Positions 38,340 to 48,250 of a stretch of 64,000 bases of DNA are shown here, one piece after another. The notes below the pieces were generated by a model. The model saw nothing but the letters and a program-made list of their open reading frames with translations, was not told the origin of the DNA and did no database searches. The position numbers and the translations under genes are program-made. Source of the DNA: Microbaculum marinisediminis (GTDB lineage Bacteria > Pseudomonadota > Alphaproteobacteria > Rhizobiales > Tepidamorphaceae); assembly GCF_025397915.1 (NCBI RefSeq), contig NZ_JALIDZ010000005.1:186001-250000 (forward strand), written 5' to 3'. Numbering within the stretch: the first letter of the stretch is position 1; every line of letters starts with the position of its first letter.

Positions 38340-39830
38340 GTGTCGACACTCACATCGGTTCTCGCTGCAGATCCCTTTTCCATCGCCAAGGCGACGACGA
38401 ATATCGACGCGCTGGTCGTCGGCTCGGGAACGGCCGGCGTCACCACCGCCATCGAACTCGCCCAGAATGGCCACTCGGTAGTCATTCTGGAGGCCGGTCC
38501 CTTCGTGCTGCCGAGCCATGTCGGATCGACCCCGTTCCGCAGCCGCGGCGATATCACGCCGCAGATCCACAATCTGGTGCGGTACCGGACCGCCTGGTCG
38601 GACCGCGAGCACTACCAGGATGGTGTCGCCTCGCCGCTCAACAACGATGCCTGGTCGGCCGTTGGCGGCCGCACCCTGTTCTGGGGCGGCTGCACGCCGC
38701 GCTTTTCCGAATGGGACTTCGCGGACTGGCCGTTCAGCTACGATGATTTCGAACCGTACTATCAGACCGCGGAACGGCTGATGCACGTGTCCGGCCGCAG
38801 CGCCAAGCGGCCGCCATTTTTTCGCGGCGAAGCGCAGGACACGCTCTTGCGGCGCTGCGAAAAGGCCGGCATCGGTGCCGAGCACGCCTATCTCGGGATC
38901 GATACCCAGGAGCCCCGCAACGGCTACGTGCCGCGGGGCTTCGATTGCGCCATCGACCGGCTGTTGCGCAGCGGGCTTCTGGCCCGCGAGGTGACGCGCG
39001 GACGGATCGTCGTCGTCCCCGACACGATTGCCGAGCGCGTCGACCACAACGGCAGGGAAGTCACCGGGCTGATCGCCAAGGAAACGCATGCAGACCGGCG
39101 GTTCCGCATCGTCGCGCGCCAGTATGTGCTTGCCGGTGGCGCCATTCAGTCGACCCGCCTGGCGCTGGCGTCCGGGCTGAAGGATCTGCATCCCCATGTC
39201 GGCACCCATATCGCGGACCACCTGTTCATCCAGGGGCTGTTCAAGCTGAAGGAACCGCTGAACGAGCCGATCTACGCCTTCATTCCGCCGACGGAGTCGC
39301 GGCCCTTCCACATGCAGATCCAAGGGCCGTTCAACGAGACCTGGTACAGTCCCTACCACGCGACGGTGTGGCTCGATTGCGATCCGCAGGGGCTCTACCT
39401 GCTCGCCTACTGCTTCGGTGTCGGCGATGCCGCCGAGCACAACGAAGTGATGCTGACGGACGGGCAGAGCGACGGCCCGGACTCGCTCGGGAAATACGTC
39501 GTTCTCAACGACCGAACCGCCAACGACCTGCGCATCCTCGATGAAATGCAGGCCTTCCTGCCGGACGTGGCAGACGCCATCGAAGGGGACCTCGTGCGCA
39601 GCCAGATCAACCCGCCCGGCGCGGCACTGCACGAGATCGGTGGCTTGCGCATGTCCGAGGAGCCGGGTGTGGGCGTCACCGATACATTCGGCCGGTTCTG
39701 GACGCTGCCCAACCTTTCCGTCGCGGACTCGGCGGTGTGGCCCTCGCAGGGATCGGCGAACAGCTACCTGACGATCACCGCGTGGTCGCTGCGGCACGCC
39801 GAGGGCGTTCTCGCCCGTCTCGCCGACTAG
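38340..39830 (+). CDS. GMC family flavin oxidoreductase
   Basis: A 496-residue FAD enzyme starting GTG after GGGAGGAAAC. The FAD-binding Rossmann motif is VVGSGTAGVTTAIELAQNG (abridged: GSGTAGVTTA). GGRTLFWGGCTPRFSEWDF is the GMC substrate-side loop, and the C-terminal block has HEIGGLRMSEEPGVGVTD with the active-site His, then NSYLTITAWSLRHAE. The family oxidises alcohol groups of sugars, polyols or cyclitols. Lacks a signal peptide, so it acts in the cytoplasm on imported substrate. Placed between an aminotransferase and two sugar transporters. Confidence 0.87.
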   Translation: MSTLTSVLAADPFSIAKATTNIDALVVGSGTAGVTTAIELAQNGHSVVILEAGPFVLPSHVGSTPFRSRGDITPQIHNLVRYRTAWSDREHYQDGVASPLNNDAWSAVGGRTLFWGGCTPRFSEWDFADWPFSYDDFEPYYQTAERLMHVSGRSAKRPPFFRGEAQDTLLRRCEKAGIGAEHAYLGIDTQEPRNGYVPRGFDCAIDRLLRSGLLAREVTRGRIVVVPDTIAERVDHNGREVTGLIAKETHADRRFRIVARQYVLAGGAIQSTRLALASGLKDLHPHVGTHIADHLFIQGLFKLKEPLNEPIYAFIPPTESRPFHMQIQGPFNETWYSPYHATVWLDCDPQGLYLLAYCFGVGDAAEHNEVMLTDGQSDGPDSLGKYVVLNDRTANDLRILDEMQAFLPDVADAIEGDLVRSQINPPGAALHEIGGLRMSEEPGVGVTDTFGRFWTLPNLSVADSAVWPSQGSANSYLTITAWSLRHAEGVLARLAD

Positions 39831-39852
39831 AACACCTAGGACGGAGGTTGGG

Positions 39853-41187
39853 ATGCTTATCTATCTGGTCGCCCTCGCGGCGTTGTTCGGGCTGCTTTTC
39901 GGATTCGACGAGGGCGTGATCGCGGGGGCCTTGCCGCATATCACCCAGGTGTTCGACATCTCGGCCGGCGAGGAAGGCTTCATGACCGCGTCGGTGCCCC
40001 TGGGCGCCGTCGCCGGTGCAATCGTGGCCGCCGTATTCGCCGACAGGCTCGGCCGGCGGCTGGTGCTGTTCCTGTGCTCGGTCCTGTTCGCCATCGGCGC
40101 CATCGCCAGCGGCCTGTCCCACAACGAGTGGATGCTGATCTTCGCGCGCCTGATACTCGGCATCGCGATCGGCGCGTCCGCGATGGCCGCGCCGATGTTC
40201 CTGGCCGAGCTCGCGCCGGCGCGCCATCGCGGGGCGATCGTCTCCGCCTTCCAGCTCATGATCACGGTCGGCATCCTGGTGTCCTACCTGCTGAGCTACG
40301 CGCTCGATCCGCTCGGGGCGTGGCGCTGGATGCTGGGCCTGGGCGCCGTCCCCGCGGTGATCTGCCTGCTCGGGATCCTGCGCGCGCCGGAAAGTCCGCG
40401 CTGGCTGGCCATGCGCGGGCGGACCGGGGAAGCGCAGGAGGTGATCGCGGCGGTCCAGCCGCACCTCACGGACGAGGAAACGCGCCGTATCGTCGACGAT
40501 ATCGTCCACTCGCACTCGGTCGAAACGCACACCTCCGGCTGGCGTGCGTTTCTGTCCGACGAGGTGAGGCCCATCGTGTTCTTCACGATCGCCGCCTTCC
40601 TGCTGCAGCAGGTCAGTGGCATCAACGCGATCATCTACTACGCCCCGACGATCATGGGGCATGCCGGCTTCGACGGCATCACGACGCAACTCGCCGCCAC
40701 GGTCGGCGTCGGCGTCGTCAATGTCCTGTTGACGATCGTTGCCATGTACGCCGTCGACAAATTCGGCCGCAGGCCGTTGTTCATCATCGGTTTCATCGGC
40801 ACCGCGATCAGCCTCGCCGTCATCGCCGTCACCATGATGGAATCCACGCCGCACCTGGCGCCCGTGGCTCTCGTGGGCCTGTTCGCCTATATCGCCTTCT
40901 TCGCGATCAGCCTGGGGCCGCTGCCCTGGCTCTATATGTCCGAGCTGTTTCCGCTCGCCCTGCGCAGCAAGGGCATGGCCATGGCGTCGGTCGCCAACTG
41001 GTCCTGCAACTTCCTCGTGGTGTTCCTGTTTCCCGTCGTTGTCCTCTACTTCGGGGCAGCCGCGACATTCGCCATCTTCTGCGCGTTCTGCACGATCGGG
41101 GCCATCTATGCCTGGCGCTACGCGCCGGAGACCAAAGGCGTCACCCTGGAAGACATCGAAAAACAGCACGCCATGGCGGCGGCATGA
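39853..41187 (+). CDS. MFS sugar porter, first of a pair
   Basis: A 444-residue transporter with about twelve hydrophobic helices. Sugar-porter motifs: GLLFGFDEGVIAGAL (helix 1), DRLGRRLVLF (loop 2-3), PESPRWLAMRGR (after helix 6), QQVSGINAIIYYAP (helix 7), DKFGRRPLFI and PETKGVTLEDIE (C-terminus). It would import a hexose, polyol or cyclitol by proton symport. Overlaps the next MFS gene by four bases (ATGA), which is unusual for complete transporters. Confidence 0.92.
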   Translation: MLIYLVALAALFGLLFGFDEGVIAGALPHITQVFDISAGEEGFMTASVPLGAVAGAIVAAVFADRLGRRLVLFLCSVLFAIGAIASGLSHNEWMLIFARLILGIAIGASAMAAPMFLAELAPARHRGAIVSAFQLMITVGILVSYLLSYALDPLGAWRWMLGLGAVPAVICLLGILRAPESPRWLAMRGRTGEAQEVIAAVQPHLTDEETRRIVDDIVHSHSVETHTSGWRAFLSDEVRPIVFFTIAAFLLQQVSGINAIIYYAPTIMGHAGFDGITTQLAATVGVGVVNVLLTIVAMYAVDKFGRRPLFIIGFIGTAISLAVIAVTMMESTPHLAPVALVGLFAYIAFFAISLGPLPWLYMSELFPLALRSKGMAMASVANWSCNFLVVFLFPVVVLYFGAAATFAIFCAFCTIGAIYAWRYAPETKGVTLEDIEKQHAMAAA

Positions 41188-42578
41188 CGCGGTGGTCCGG
41201 AGCTGACGGCGCGCTCGCCTTCGCCCTTGCGCGCGTCGCCCTTCTGACGGCCTGCTGCGGCCTGCTGTTCGGCTACAGCACCGCGAGTATCGCCGGATGG
41301 CTGGACGAGATCGCCCGGGAATTCGATCTCGACACGTCCGGCAAGGAGTATTTCACCGTTTCGCTGGTGTTCTTCTGCTTCGTCGGCGCGGTTGCGGCGG
41401 GGCCGGCCGCCCGCACTTTGGGGCGGCGAATGGCACTGTTGATCGCGTTCGCGCTGGCCATCGCCGGATATGGCCTCACGCTGTTTCATCCTGGCCTTTG
41501 GTGGCTTATCGGCGCGCGTGTCCTCATTGGCCTGGCGGTCGGCCTGTCGTCCATGGTCGGGCCGATGTACGCGGCGGAGGCGACGCCGGCGCGCCACCGC
41601 GGCAGCGTGGTGTCGCTGTTTCAGCTGGCGGTGACGTTGGGCATCCTCGCCGCCTACGCGGTTCCCCTGGCGCTGGAGGATCCCACGCGGTGGGCATCGG
41701 CGATAGGTGGCGGCGGCATCATCGCCCTCGTCGGCATCCTGGCGCTGGCGAGCGTTCCGGAAAGCCCGATCTGGCTCGATGCGGCCGGGCGGGGGAGGGA
41801 CGCCGCGTTCGCCGCGGCGAAACTCGGGTTCCTGCATCAGCCGCAGATGGACTCCGCGCGCGCCGACGCGCCCGGCGCCAAGGGGTCCGCGGGTCTCGAG
41901 ACATTTGGGGCCTTGCTTCGCAACCGGACCGTCGTCGCGGTCCTGCTGCTGTGCTGCGGGATGTTCATCCTGCAGAACCTCAGCGGGATCGACGGCATTC
42001 TCTACTACGCGCCGACGATCTTCATCGAGCTCGGCTTCACCCCGGGCCTTGCGGCGCTCGGGGCCACGTTCGGCCTCGGGGTCATCAACGTCGCCGCCAC
42101 TATCGTCGCCATCGCGACCGTCGACAGGCTCGGCCGCCGGCCGCTGGCGATCGTCGGATCGCTGGCGATGATCGTCGGACTGCTCGGCGTCGTGGCGGCG
42201 CAGACGCAGGACTATCCGATGCTCGGCCTCGTCGGCCTGTGCGTCTATATCGCCGCGTTCGCCATCAGCCTCGGGCCGCTGCCCTACGTGCTGATGTCGG
42301 AACTCGTGCCCTCGAAGATCCGGGAAACGGGCATCGCGGCGGCGTCGGCGACGAGCTGGCTGTTCAACGCGCTCGTCGCGCTGTTCTTCCTGACCGGGGT
42401 CTCGTTGGTCGGCCTGTCGGGCGTGTTCTTCTTCTTCGCCGCGGTCTGCGGCGTCGCGCTGGCGATCTCGATGATCTGGCTGCCGGAGACCAAGGGCCGG
42501 AACCTCGATGCCATCGAGGACAACGTCACGGCCGGCATGCCGCTGCGCCGGCTCGGGGACACCGCGCCGGTCGGGTGA
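41184..42578 (+). CDS. MFS sugar porter, second of a pair
   Basis: A 464-residue transporter with the same plan as its neighbour: CCGLLFGYSTASIAGW, RTLGRRMALLI, PESPIWLDAAGR, LQNLSGIDGILYYAP, DRLGRRPLAI and PETKGRNLDAIED. It is clearly a paralogue but diverged, e.g. DAAGR for MRGR and IAGWLDEIA for VIAGALPHI. Its start overlaps the stop of the first. Two co-translated sugar porters could have different substrates or form a hetero-oligomer. Followed by GC-rich hairpins and a 260-base gap. Confidence 0.92.
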   Translation: MTRWSGADGALAFALARVALLTACCGLLFGYSTASIAGWLDEIAREFDLDTSGKEYFTVSLVFFCFVGAVAAGPAARTLGRRMALLIAFALAIAGYGLTLFHPGLWWLIGARVLIGLAVGLSSMVGPMYAAEATPARHRGSVVSLFQLAVTLGILAAYAVPLALEDPTRWASAIGGGGIIALVGILALASVPESPIWLDAAGRGRDAAFAAAKLGFLHQPQMDSARADAPGAKGSAGLETFGALLRNRTVVAVLLLCCGMFILQNLSGIDGILYYAPTIFIELGFTPGLAALGATFGLGVINVAATIVAIATVDRLGRRPLAIVGSLAMIVGLLGVVAAQTQDYPMLGLVGLCVYIAAFAISLGPLPYVLMSELVPSKIRETGIAAASATSWLFNALVALFFLTGVSLVGLSGVFFFFAAVCGVALAISMIWLPETKGRNLDAIEDNVTAGMPLRRLGDTAPVG

Positions 42579-42586
42579 GACGGGCT

Positions 42587-42606
42587 GCGGGGTCGGAAGA
42601 CCCCGC
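42587..42606 (+). terminator. Stem-loop after the MFS pair
   Basis: Eight-base perfect stem GCGGGGTC / GACCCCGC with a GGAA loop, nine bases after the second MFS stop; a second hairpin CCCCGGCG / CGCCGGGG lies directly downstream. No T-run, so this may be a Rho-dependent or partial terminator. Confidence 0.5.
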
Positions 42607-42841
42607 CCCGGCGTCTGGGAGGATGGGGCGCCGGGGCGGGCCAAGGTGCTCTCGCGACCGTCCTCCGAATCGCGATCTCGGTACGCCGCACCTCGCATAA
42701 TACAATGCCGGCAAAGTATGTGCGTATGGTTAACGCCGCCCGCCGGCCGCCGGCCAGAGGCTGGCCGGGCGGGGTGGCGAGGCGGGTTGAGTGCGCGCGA
42801 CGCAGACTGTATGGTTTTGCCCCTGCAACCGGGGGTACGCA

Positions 42842-43081
42842 GTGAAGTCCTTCGCGGTAGTATTCATCTTCACCCAGGTGATCACGAGTCCGGAGCTCGG
42901 GCTCGTCTTCGTGCTGTGGGCGCTGGCGGTGTGGTATCTCGCCGCCGCCGCCGGGCAGATCGCCGAGGATCGCAGGGCCAGCCGCGCGCTGAAGGCCAGG
43001 ATGGCCGGCTCTCGGGTCGCGGGCAGGGCCGCTGGAGCGACCGCCGGACCTGGCGGCGGACTATCGGATGACGGCCGCTAG
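42842..43081 (+). CDS. Small single-helix membrane protein, function unknown
   Basis: A 79-residue frame starting GTG with GGGGG upstream: one hydrophobic helix (about 14-34, LGLVFVLWALAVWYLAAAAG), then a charged, Gly/Ala-rich tail. Its 3' end overlaps the convergent prepilin peptidase gene by 21 bases. No family recognised; it could be a chance frame in GC-rich DNA. An AT-richer stretch at 42695-42740 upstream could hold a promoter. Confidence 0.4.
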   Translation: MKSFAVVFIFTQVITSPELGLVFVLWALAVWYLAAAAGQIAEDRRASRALKARMAGSRVAGRAAGATAGPGGGLSDDGR

Positions 43082-43579
43082 CATCGTGACCGCCAGCGCG
43101 GCGGAGATGGCGACGCCGTAGGGCACCTTCCGGCTTTCCACCAGTTCCACCAGCCGCGCCGACCAGGGCGCTCCGGTGCCGAGGACGAGCCAGGAACTGC
43201 GGTAGATCGCAAGCATCAGGATCGCTCCGGCCAGCAGGGTGGCGGAGAAGAGCAGGGCCCCGCCGGGGCCCGCGAACGCGCCGGCGATGCCGAAGAGCTT
43301 GACGTCGCCGGCGCCGAGTTTTCCGGCGAGCCAGAACAGCAACGTCATCGCGAACAGAGCCGCGCCCACCGCGAGGTGCGGCAGCGCCGGGCGGGCCCCC
43401 GCCAGCAGCCAGAGCGGCAGGAGCGCGAGCAGCAGAACGAGGTCGCGATTGCGGATCTTCAGCGTCGTGAAATCAGACCGGGCGATCCTGGCGAGCAACA
43501 CGGCGGCCACGGCGAGAACCGCCAGCTCTCCAGCGGCAGCCCAATCCAAGCGCGCCCAGTCCCAACGCTCCCAGTCCAC
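43061..43579 (-). CDS. cpaA: Tad prepilin peptidase (TadV/CpaA, A24 family)
   Basis: A 172-residue membrane aspartic peptidase that cleaves the Flp pilin leader. Both catalytic aspartates can be placed: ARSDFTTLKIRN and the signature GAGDVKLFG. Five to six hydrophobic helices. Last gene of the minus-strand arm tadA-tadB-tadC-tadD-cpaA. The N-terminus (MDWERWDWARLDWAAAG) is odd, with a W-D/E-W repeat, so the true start may be slightly downstream. Confidence 0.9.
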   Translation of the reverse strand: MDWERWDWARLDWAAAGELAVLAVAAVLLARIARSDFTTLKIRNRDLVLLLALLPLWLLAGARPALPHLAVGAALFAMTLLFWLAGKLGAGDVKLFGIAGAFAGPGGALLFSATLLAGAILMLAIYRSSWLVLGTGAPWSARLVELVESRKVPYGVAISAALAVTMLAAVIR

Positions 43580-43582
43580 GCG

Positions 43583-44101
43583 TCACGTCCTGCGCGGATA
43601 CGAAACGCTGTCGCGCAGCATGGCGAGGTTGTTGGCCACGGTCGGGTTCGCCGGTTCGAGCTCGTAGGCCTTGAGGAAATCCTGGCGCGCGCGCACGAGG
43701 TCGCCGCGCAGCAGGTAGGAGTATCCGCGGTTGTTCAGGTAGACCACCGTATTGCCGATATACCGGCCGGCCTCCCGGTAGGCGCGGTCGGCGAGATCGA
43801 ACCGGCGCAGGCGATCGTAGGAGGCGGCGAGGCCGAGCCAGGCTTCGGCGTCGTTCGGCATCACCTCGACCGAGCGCTGGAAATAGTGCTGCGCGTTGCC
43901 GTAGTTGCCCTGCGCGAACTCCACCTTGGCGACCTGGAGCACCTGGTCGTCGGGGTAGAACTTGGGCGGTGGCGCCGGTTGCATCCCGCTTTCGGGATTG
44001 GCGAAGGAGGAAAAGTCGCCGATGCCCCCTCCGTCGCTCTGGCACCCGGCGAGCGTCATCAGGCCGATCAGAAGGCCGATCTGGGCTGCGCGGCTTTTCA
44101 T
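43583..44101 (-). CDS. TPR lipoprotein of the Tad system (TadD-like)
   Basis: A 172-residue outer-membrane lipoprotein: signal and lipobox LMTLAGC (Cys20), then a linker rich in Gly, Ser and Pro (21-45), then TPR helices (about 48-165) with AEWLGLA-like spacing (AEAWLGLAASYDRL, YSYLLRGDLVRARQDF). TadD proteins assist pilus assembly, probably by stabilising the secretin. The gene is three bases from cpaA and 28 bases after tadC. Confidence 0.87.
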   Translation of the reverse strand: MKSRAAQIGLLIGLMTLAGCQSDGGGIGDFSSFANPESGMQPAPPPKFYPDDQVLQVAKVEFAQGNYGNAQHYFQRSVEVMPNDAEAWLGLAASYDRLRRFDLADRAYREAGRYIGNTVVYLNNRGYSYLLRGDLVRARQDFLKAYELEPANPTVANNLAMLRDSVSYPRRT

Positions 44102-44129
44102 TGTCGGAGTCCCCCTTGTTTTCGAAACC

Positions 44130-45101
44130 CTAGAAAAAGACGCCGCTCATGCGGATGAAGACGGGGGCGAGCACCATCACGAGAATGACCGGGAAGACGC
44201 AGAACCCCAAGGGAAACACCATCTTCACCGGGAGGGCATTCGCCTTCTCCTCCGCCGACATCATCCGCTTGTCGCGCATTTCGGCGCTGTAGACCCGCAG
44301 CGCCTCGTTCAGGCTGGTGCCGAGCTCTTCCGATTGCTGGAACAGGACAGCCAGCGCCCGCGCCTCCTCGATGTTTATGCGCCGGGAAAGATTGTGCAAG
44401 GCTTCGCGCATCGTGCGTCCGGCCCGCATTTCGAGCGTCATGACCTTTAGGTGTAGCCCCAGCGCACTGTTGGTCGAGGCCAGTTCCTCGGATACCTCTT
44501 CCGTCGCCGCCTCGAGGCCGAGACCCGCCTCGGTGCAGACCACCATCATGTCCATGAAATCGGGAAAGGCGCGCCGATAGGCGAGTTCCCGGCTGCGCCC
44601 CATATGGTCGAGCACGAAACTCGGCAGGAGCAGGAACAGCAGCGAGTAGATGAACGTCAGAATGAACAGCATGGAGACCGGAAAGCCGGGAAAGAAGATA
44701 CGCCCGGCCGCGAAGCCGACGGCGAAGGCACCGGCCCAGAGGCCGACGCGGACCAGATGGAAAACCGTCGGGGCATTGGGGCCATAGAAGCCGGCCCGAT
44801 GCAGGCGGGCGCGGATGGAATCCGGCTCGGCGTTTTCCTCGATCGCGGCGTAATAGTCGGTCAGCGGCAGCAATGCCCGCGCGCGCTCCTCCGCCTGACC
44901 GGCGAGGAGAGCGTGCGTTGGAATGTTCTTCTTGAGCAGCTGCTCTCGAATGCGCCGCCGCGTCTCGAGCCGCGGCAGAACGAGAAAGGAGGCGAACAGG
45001 AATGTCGCCACCGCCGCCGCGAATGCCAGCGCCAGAAGAACCCATTCCCCGCCGGCGCCGGTCAGGACGGCGGACATCCGTGTGCCGATCTGGTCGATCA
45101 T
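44130..45101 (-). CDS. tadC: Tad inner-membrane platform protein TadC
   Basis: A 323-residue type II secretion F-domain protein. One helix near the N-terminus, two at about 125-165, and a last pair near the C-terminus (VFPLGFCVFPVILVMVLAPV). The T2SSF domain is marked by ELAYRRAFPDFMDMMVVCTEAGLGLEAA and RTMREALHNLSRR. With TadB it forms the platform that passes force from the TadA ATPase to pilin. Twelve bases after tadB. Confidence 0.92.
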   Translation of the reverse strand: MIDQIGTRMSAVLTGAGGEWVLLALAFAAAVATFLFASFLVLPRLETRRRIREQLLKKNIPTHALLAGQAEERARALLPLTDYYAAIEENAEPDSIRARLHRAGFYGPNAPTVFHLVRVGLWAGAFAVGFAAGRIFFPGFPVSMLFILTFIYSLLFLLLPSFVLDHMGRSRELAYRRAFPDFMDMMVVCTEAGLGLEAATEEVSEELASTNSALGLHLKVMTLEMRAGRTMREALHNLSRRINIEEARALAVLFQQSEELGTSLNEALRVYSAEMRDKRMMSAEEKANALPVKMVFPLGFCVFPVILVMVLAPVFIRMSGVFF

Positions 45102-45113
45102 CGGTGCGCCATC

Positions 45114-46081
45114 CTAGAAATCGAAATTGACCATGCGGTACATAATGAAGTCGCCGACAGCCATCAGCGTGAGCATGCCGAAGATCAGCGGCGACACGAT
45201 CCAGTGATCCCAGATGTCGCCGAAATAGGTCGGGGCTAGAAGATTGATGGCGGCGAACAGGCCGAAGGGAAACAGCGAGAGACTGATCGCGGACCAGCGG
45301 CCTTCGGATGAAATCGCCTGGATCTTCCGGCGAAGCTTGAAGCGCTCGCGAATGACTTTGGCCAGATTGGAGAGTATCTCGGCCAGATTCCCACCGGTAC
45401 GACCATGGATCGCAAGAGAAACCACGACGAGCCGAAGCTCGTCCAGCCCGACGCGTTCCAGCAGGTTGCGCATCGTGGTCTCGAGATCGAGGCCATACGT
45501 TAGTTCGTCGGCGACAATCCCGAACTCGCTGCCGATCGGATCAGGCAGTTCGCGCCCGGCAAGCGCCAGGGAAACGGGGGTCGGGTGCCCGGCCCGCAGG
45601 CTGCGAACGATGATGTCCAGTGCGTCGGGAAGCTGCTCGGCGAAACGCGCGCGCCGGCGGCTGCGCATCCGGACCAGCACCATGGCCGGAAGTGCGAACC
45701 CGACGGCGGCGCCGGTCATGAGCGACAGCAGCACCGAGCGGTCGATCATGTACACGATGATGGCGAGCGTTATGCCGGCGATCAGGAACATACCGATGAA
45801 GCTGGCGAAGCTGCCGCGCATCCCCGATTGCAGGAACAGGCGGTTCAGCGCCAGCCAGGGCAGGGTGTAGTCGCCGTCGGCGGTCAGCCCGCGCTCCTTG
45901 CGCAACTCCTCCAGGACGTTCTGGCTGTCGCCGGTATCCCGCATCAGCCCGAGTCGCCGATTCACGGCCCCGCGCCGCGCGCGGCGGCGGCTGTAGGCCA
46001 GATACAGCCCCTCGACCGCGAGGACCGCGCTGGCGAGCACCATGAAGTAGACGAGATAGGTGAGAGACTGCGCGCCGAACA

Positions 46082-46082
<1 letters not shown>
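45114..46082 (-). CDS. tadB: Tad inner-membrane platform protein TadB
   Basis: A 322-residue T2SSF-domain protein, partner of TadC. Helices at about 8-26, 90-135 and 270-310. The conserved block is EQLPDALDIIVRSLRAGHPTPVSLAL (abridged: LPDALDIIVRSLRAGH), then LRLVVVSLAIHGRTGGNLAEIL. Its start overlaps the tadA stop by one base. Complete and of normal length. Confidence 0.93.
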
Positions 46083-47542
<1,460 letters not shown>

Positions 47543-47915
47543 AGGGTGAGAACTGTTTCGCCTAAATTACGAGGCGACGATAGCGGCCGATCGGGTTGGC
47601 AGCAATTGCCTGGCAAGTCGATTTGGGTGTGAGATTGCGAAGATGCTTAATTCAGACTGCATGTGGAAATGTATTGATTACGTCAAAAGGCGTATTTGGC
47701 ATACTTCGAAAGAGTTATCCACGGTAAAACGGGAGGTGATCGCGCTATTTATTAAGATGCTGTCCTTGTTAACTATAGGAAATATCTTTTAAAAACCCGC
47801 TTTGACACGCCGATTAACATTCCATTAGGCTTTTACTTGGGGACAGGCCCGGCGCAGCCAACGGTTGATCGTGGTTGAGACGGGGGCGTGTCCGAGCTTT
47901 CGAATGGAGGAAGAC
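47543..47915. promoter_or_regulatory. AT-rich divergent control region of the Tad locus
   Basis: About 370 bases, strikingly AT-rich against the GC-rich genome (for example 47640-47830), with no gene. It must carry promoters for both tadA (minus) and flp (plus). TTGACA at 47802-47807 is a plausible -35 for flp, with a weak -10 at 47825-47831. TTAA-N7-TTAG at 47814-47828 resembles the CtrA site TTAA-N7-TTAA with one mismatch. TCGCCT / AGGCGA flank 47559-47578 near the tadA start. Confidence 0.55.
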
Positions 47916-48104
47916 ATGCGTAAGGCTTTGGAAATCGTCAGGCGTTTCCGCGATGAGGAAGACGGCGCCGCGATGATCGAATACACGGTCCTGCTGGGTA
48001 TCATCACAGTTGGCGTGATCGCCACGGTGGTGATTATCGGCGGTTACCTCGAGAACCAGTGGACGGCTCTCCAGAATGCCTTAACGGGAGCAGGTTGGTC
48101 TTGA
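47916..48104 (+). CDS. flp: Flp/Fap-type pilin
   Basis: A 62-residue pilin precursor. Start MRKALEIV is preceded by GGAGG (five-base spacing). After a charged leader of about 17 residues, EDGAAMIEYTVLLGIITVGVI matches the Flp motif: Gly-Ala-Ala before cleavage, and Glu-Tyr at positions typical for Flp methylation and assembly. One hydrophobic helix forms the pilus core. Only one pilin gene is present in this locus. Confidence 0.95.
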   Translation: MRKALEIVRRFRDEEDGAAMIEYTVLLGIITVGVIATVVIIGGYLENQWTALQNALTGAGWS

Positions 48105-48121
48105 TGGTCTAGCCGACAATC

Positions 48122-48158
48122 TTTGTGGCCGCCGTGTTGCTTATGCGGCGGCCACAAA
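48122..48158 (+). terminator. Long stem-loop between flp and cpaB
   Basis: Thirteen-base perfect stem TTTGTGGCCGCCG / CGGCGGCCACAAA with an 11-base loop, 17 bases after the flp stop. The flanking A and T residues make a partial terminator likely, and the stem could protect the short flp mRNA. This would give much more pilin than assembly proteins. Confidence 0.75.
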
Positions 48159-48250
48159 TCGGCAAACTCTCGGTTTGCGGCACAATTCCTTCGAAATGGC
48201 ATTGCTCGCCTCAGTACAGGTAGGGCGCGGACGGAGTATGGAGACAGGTA

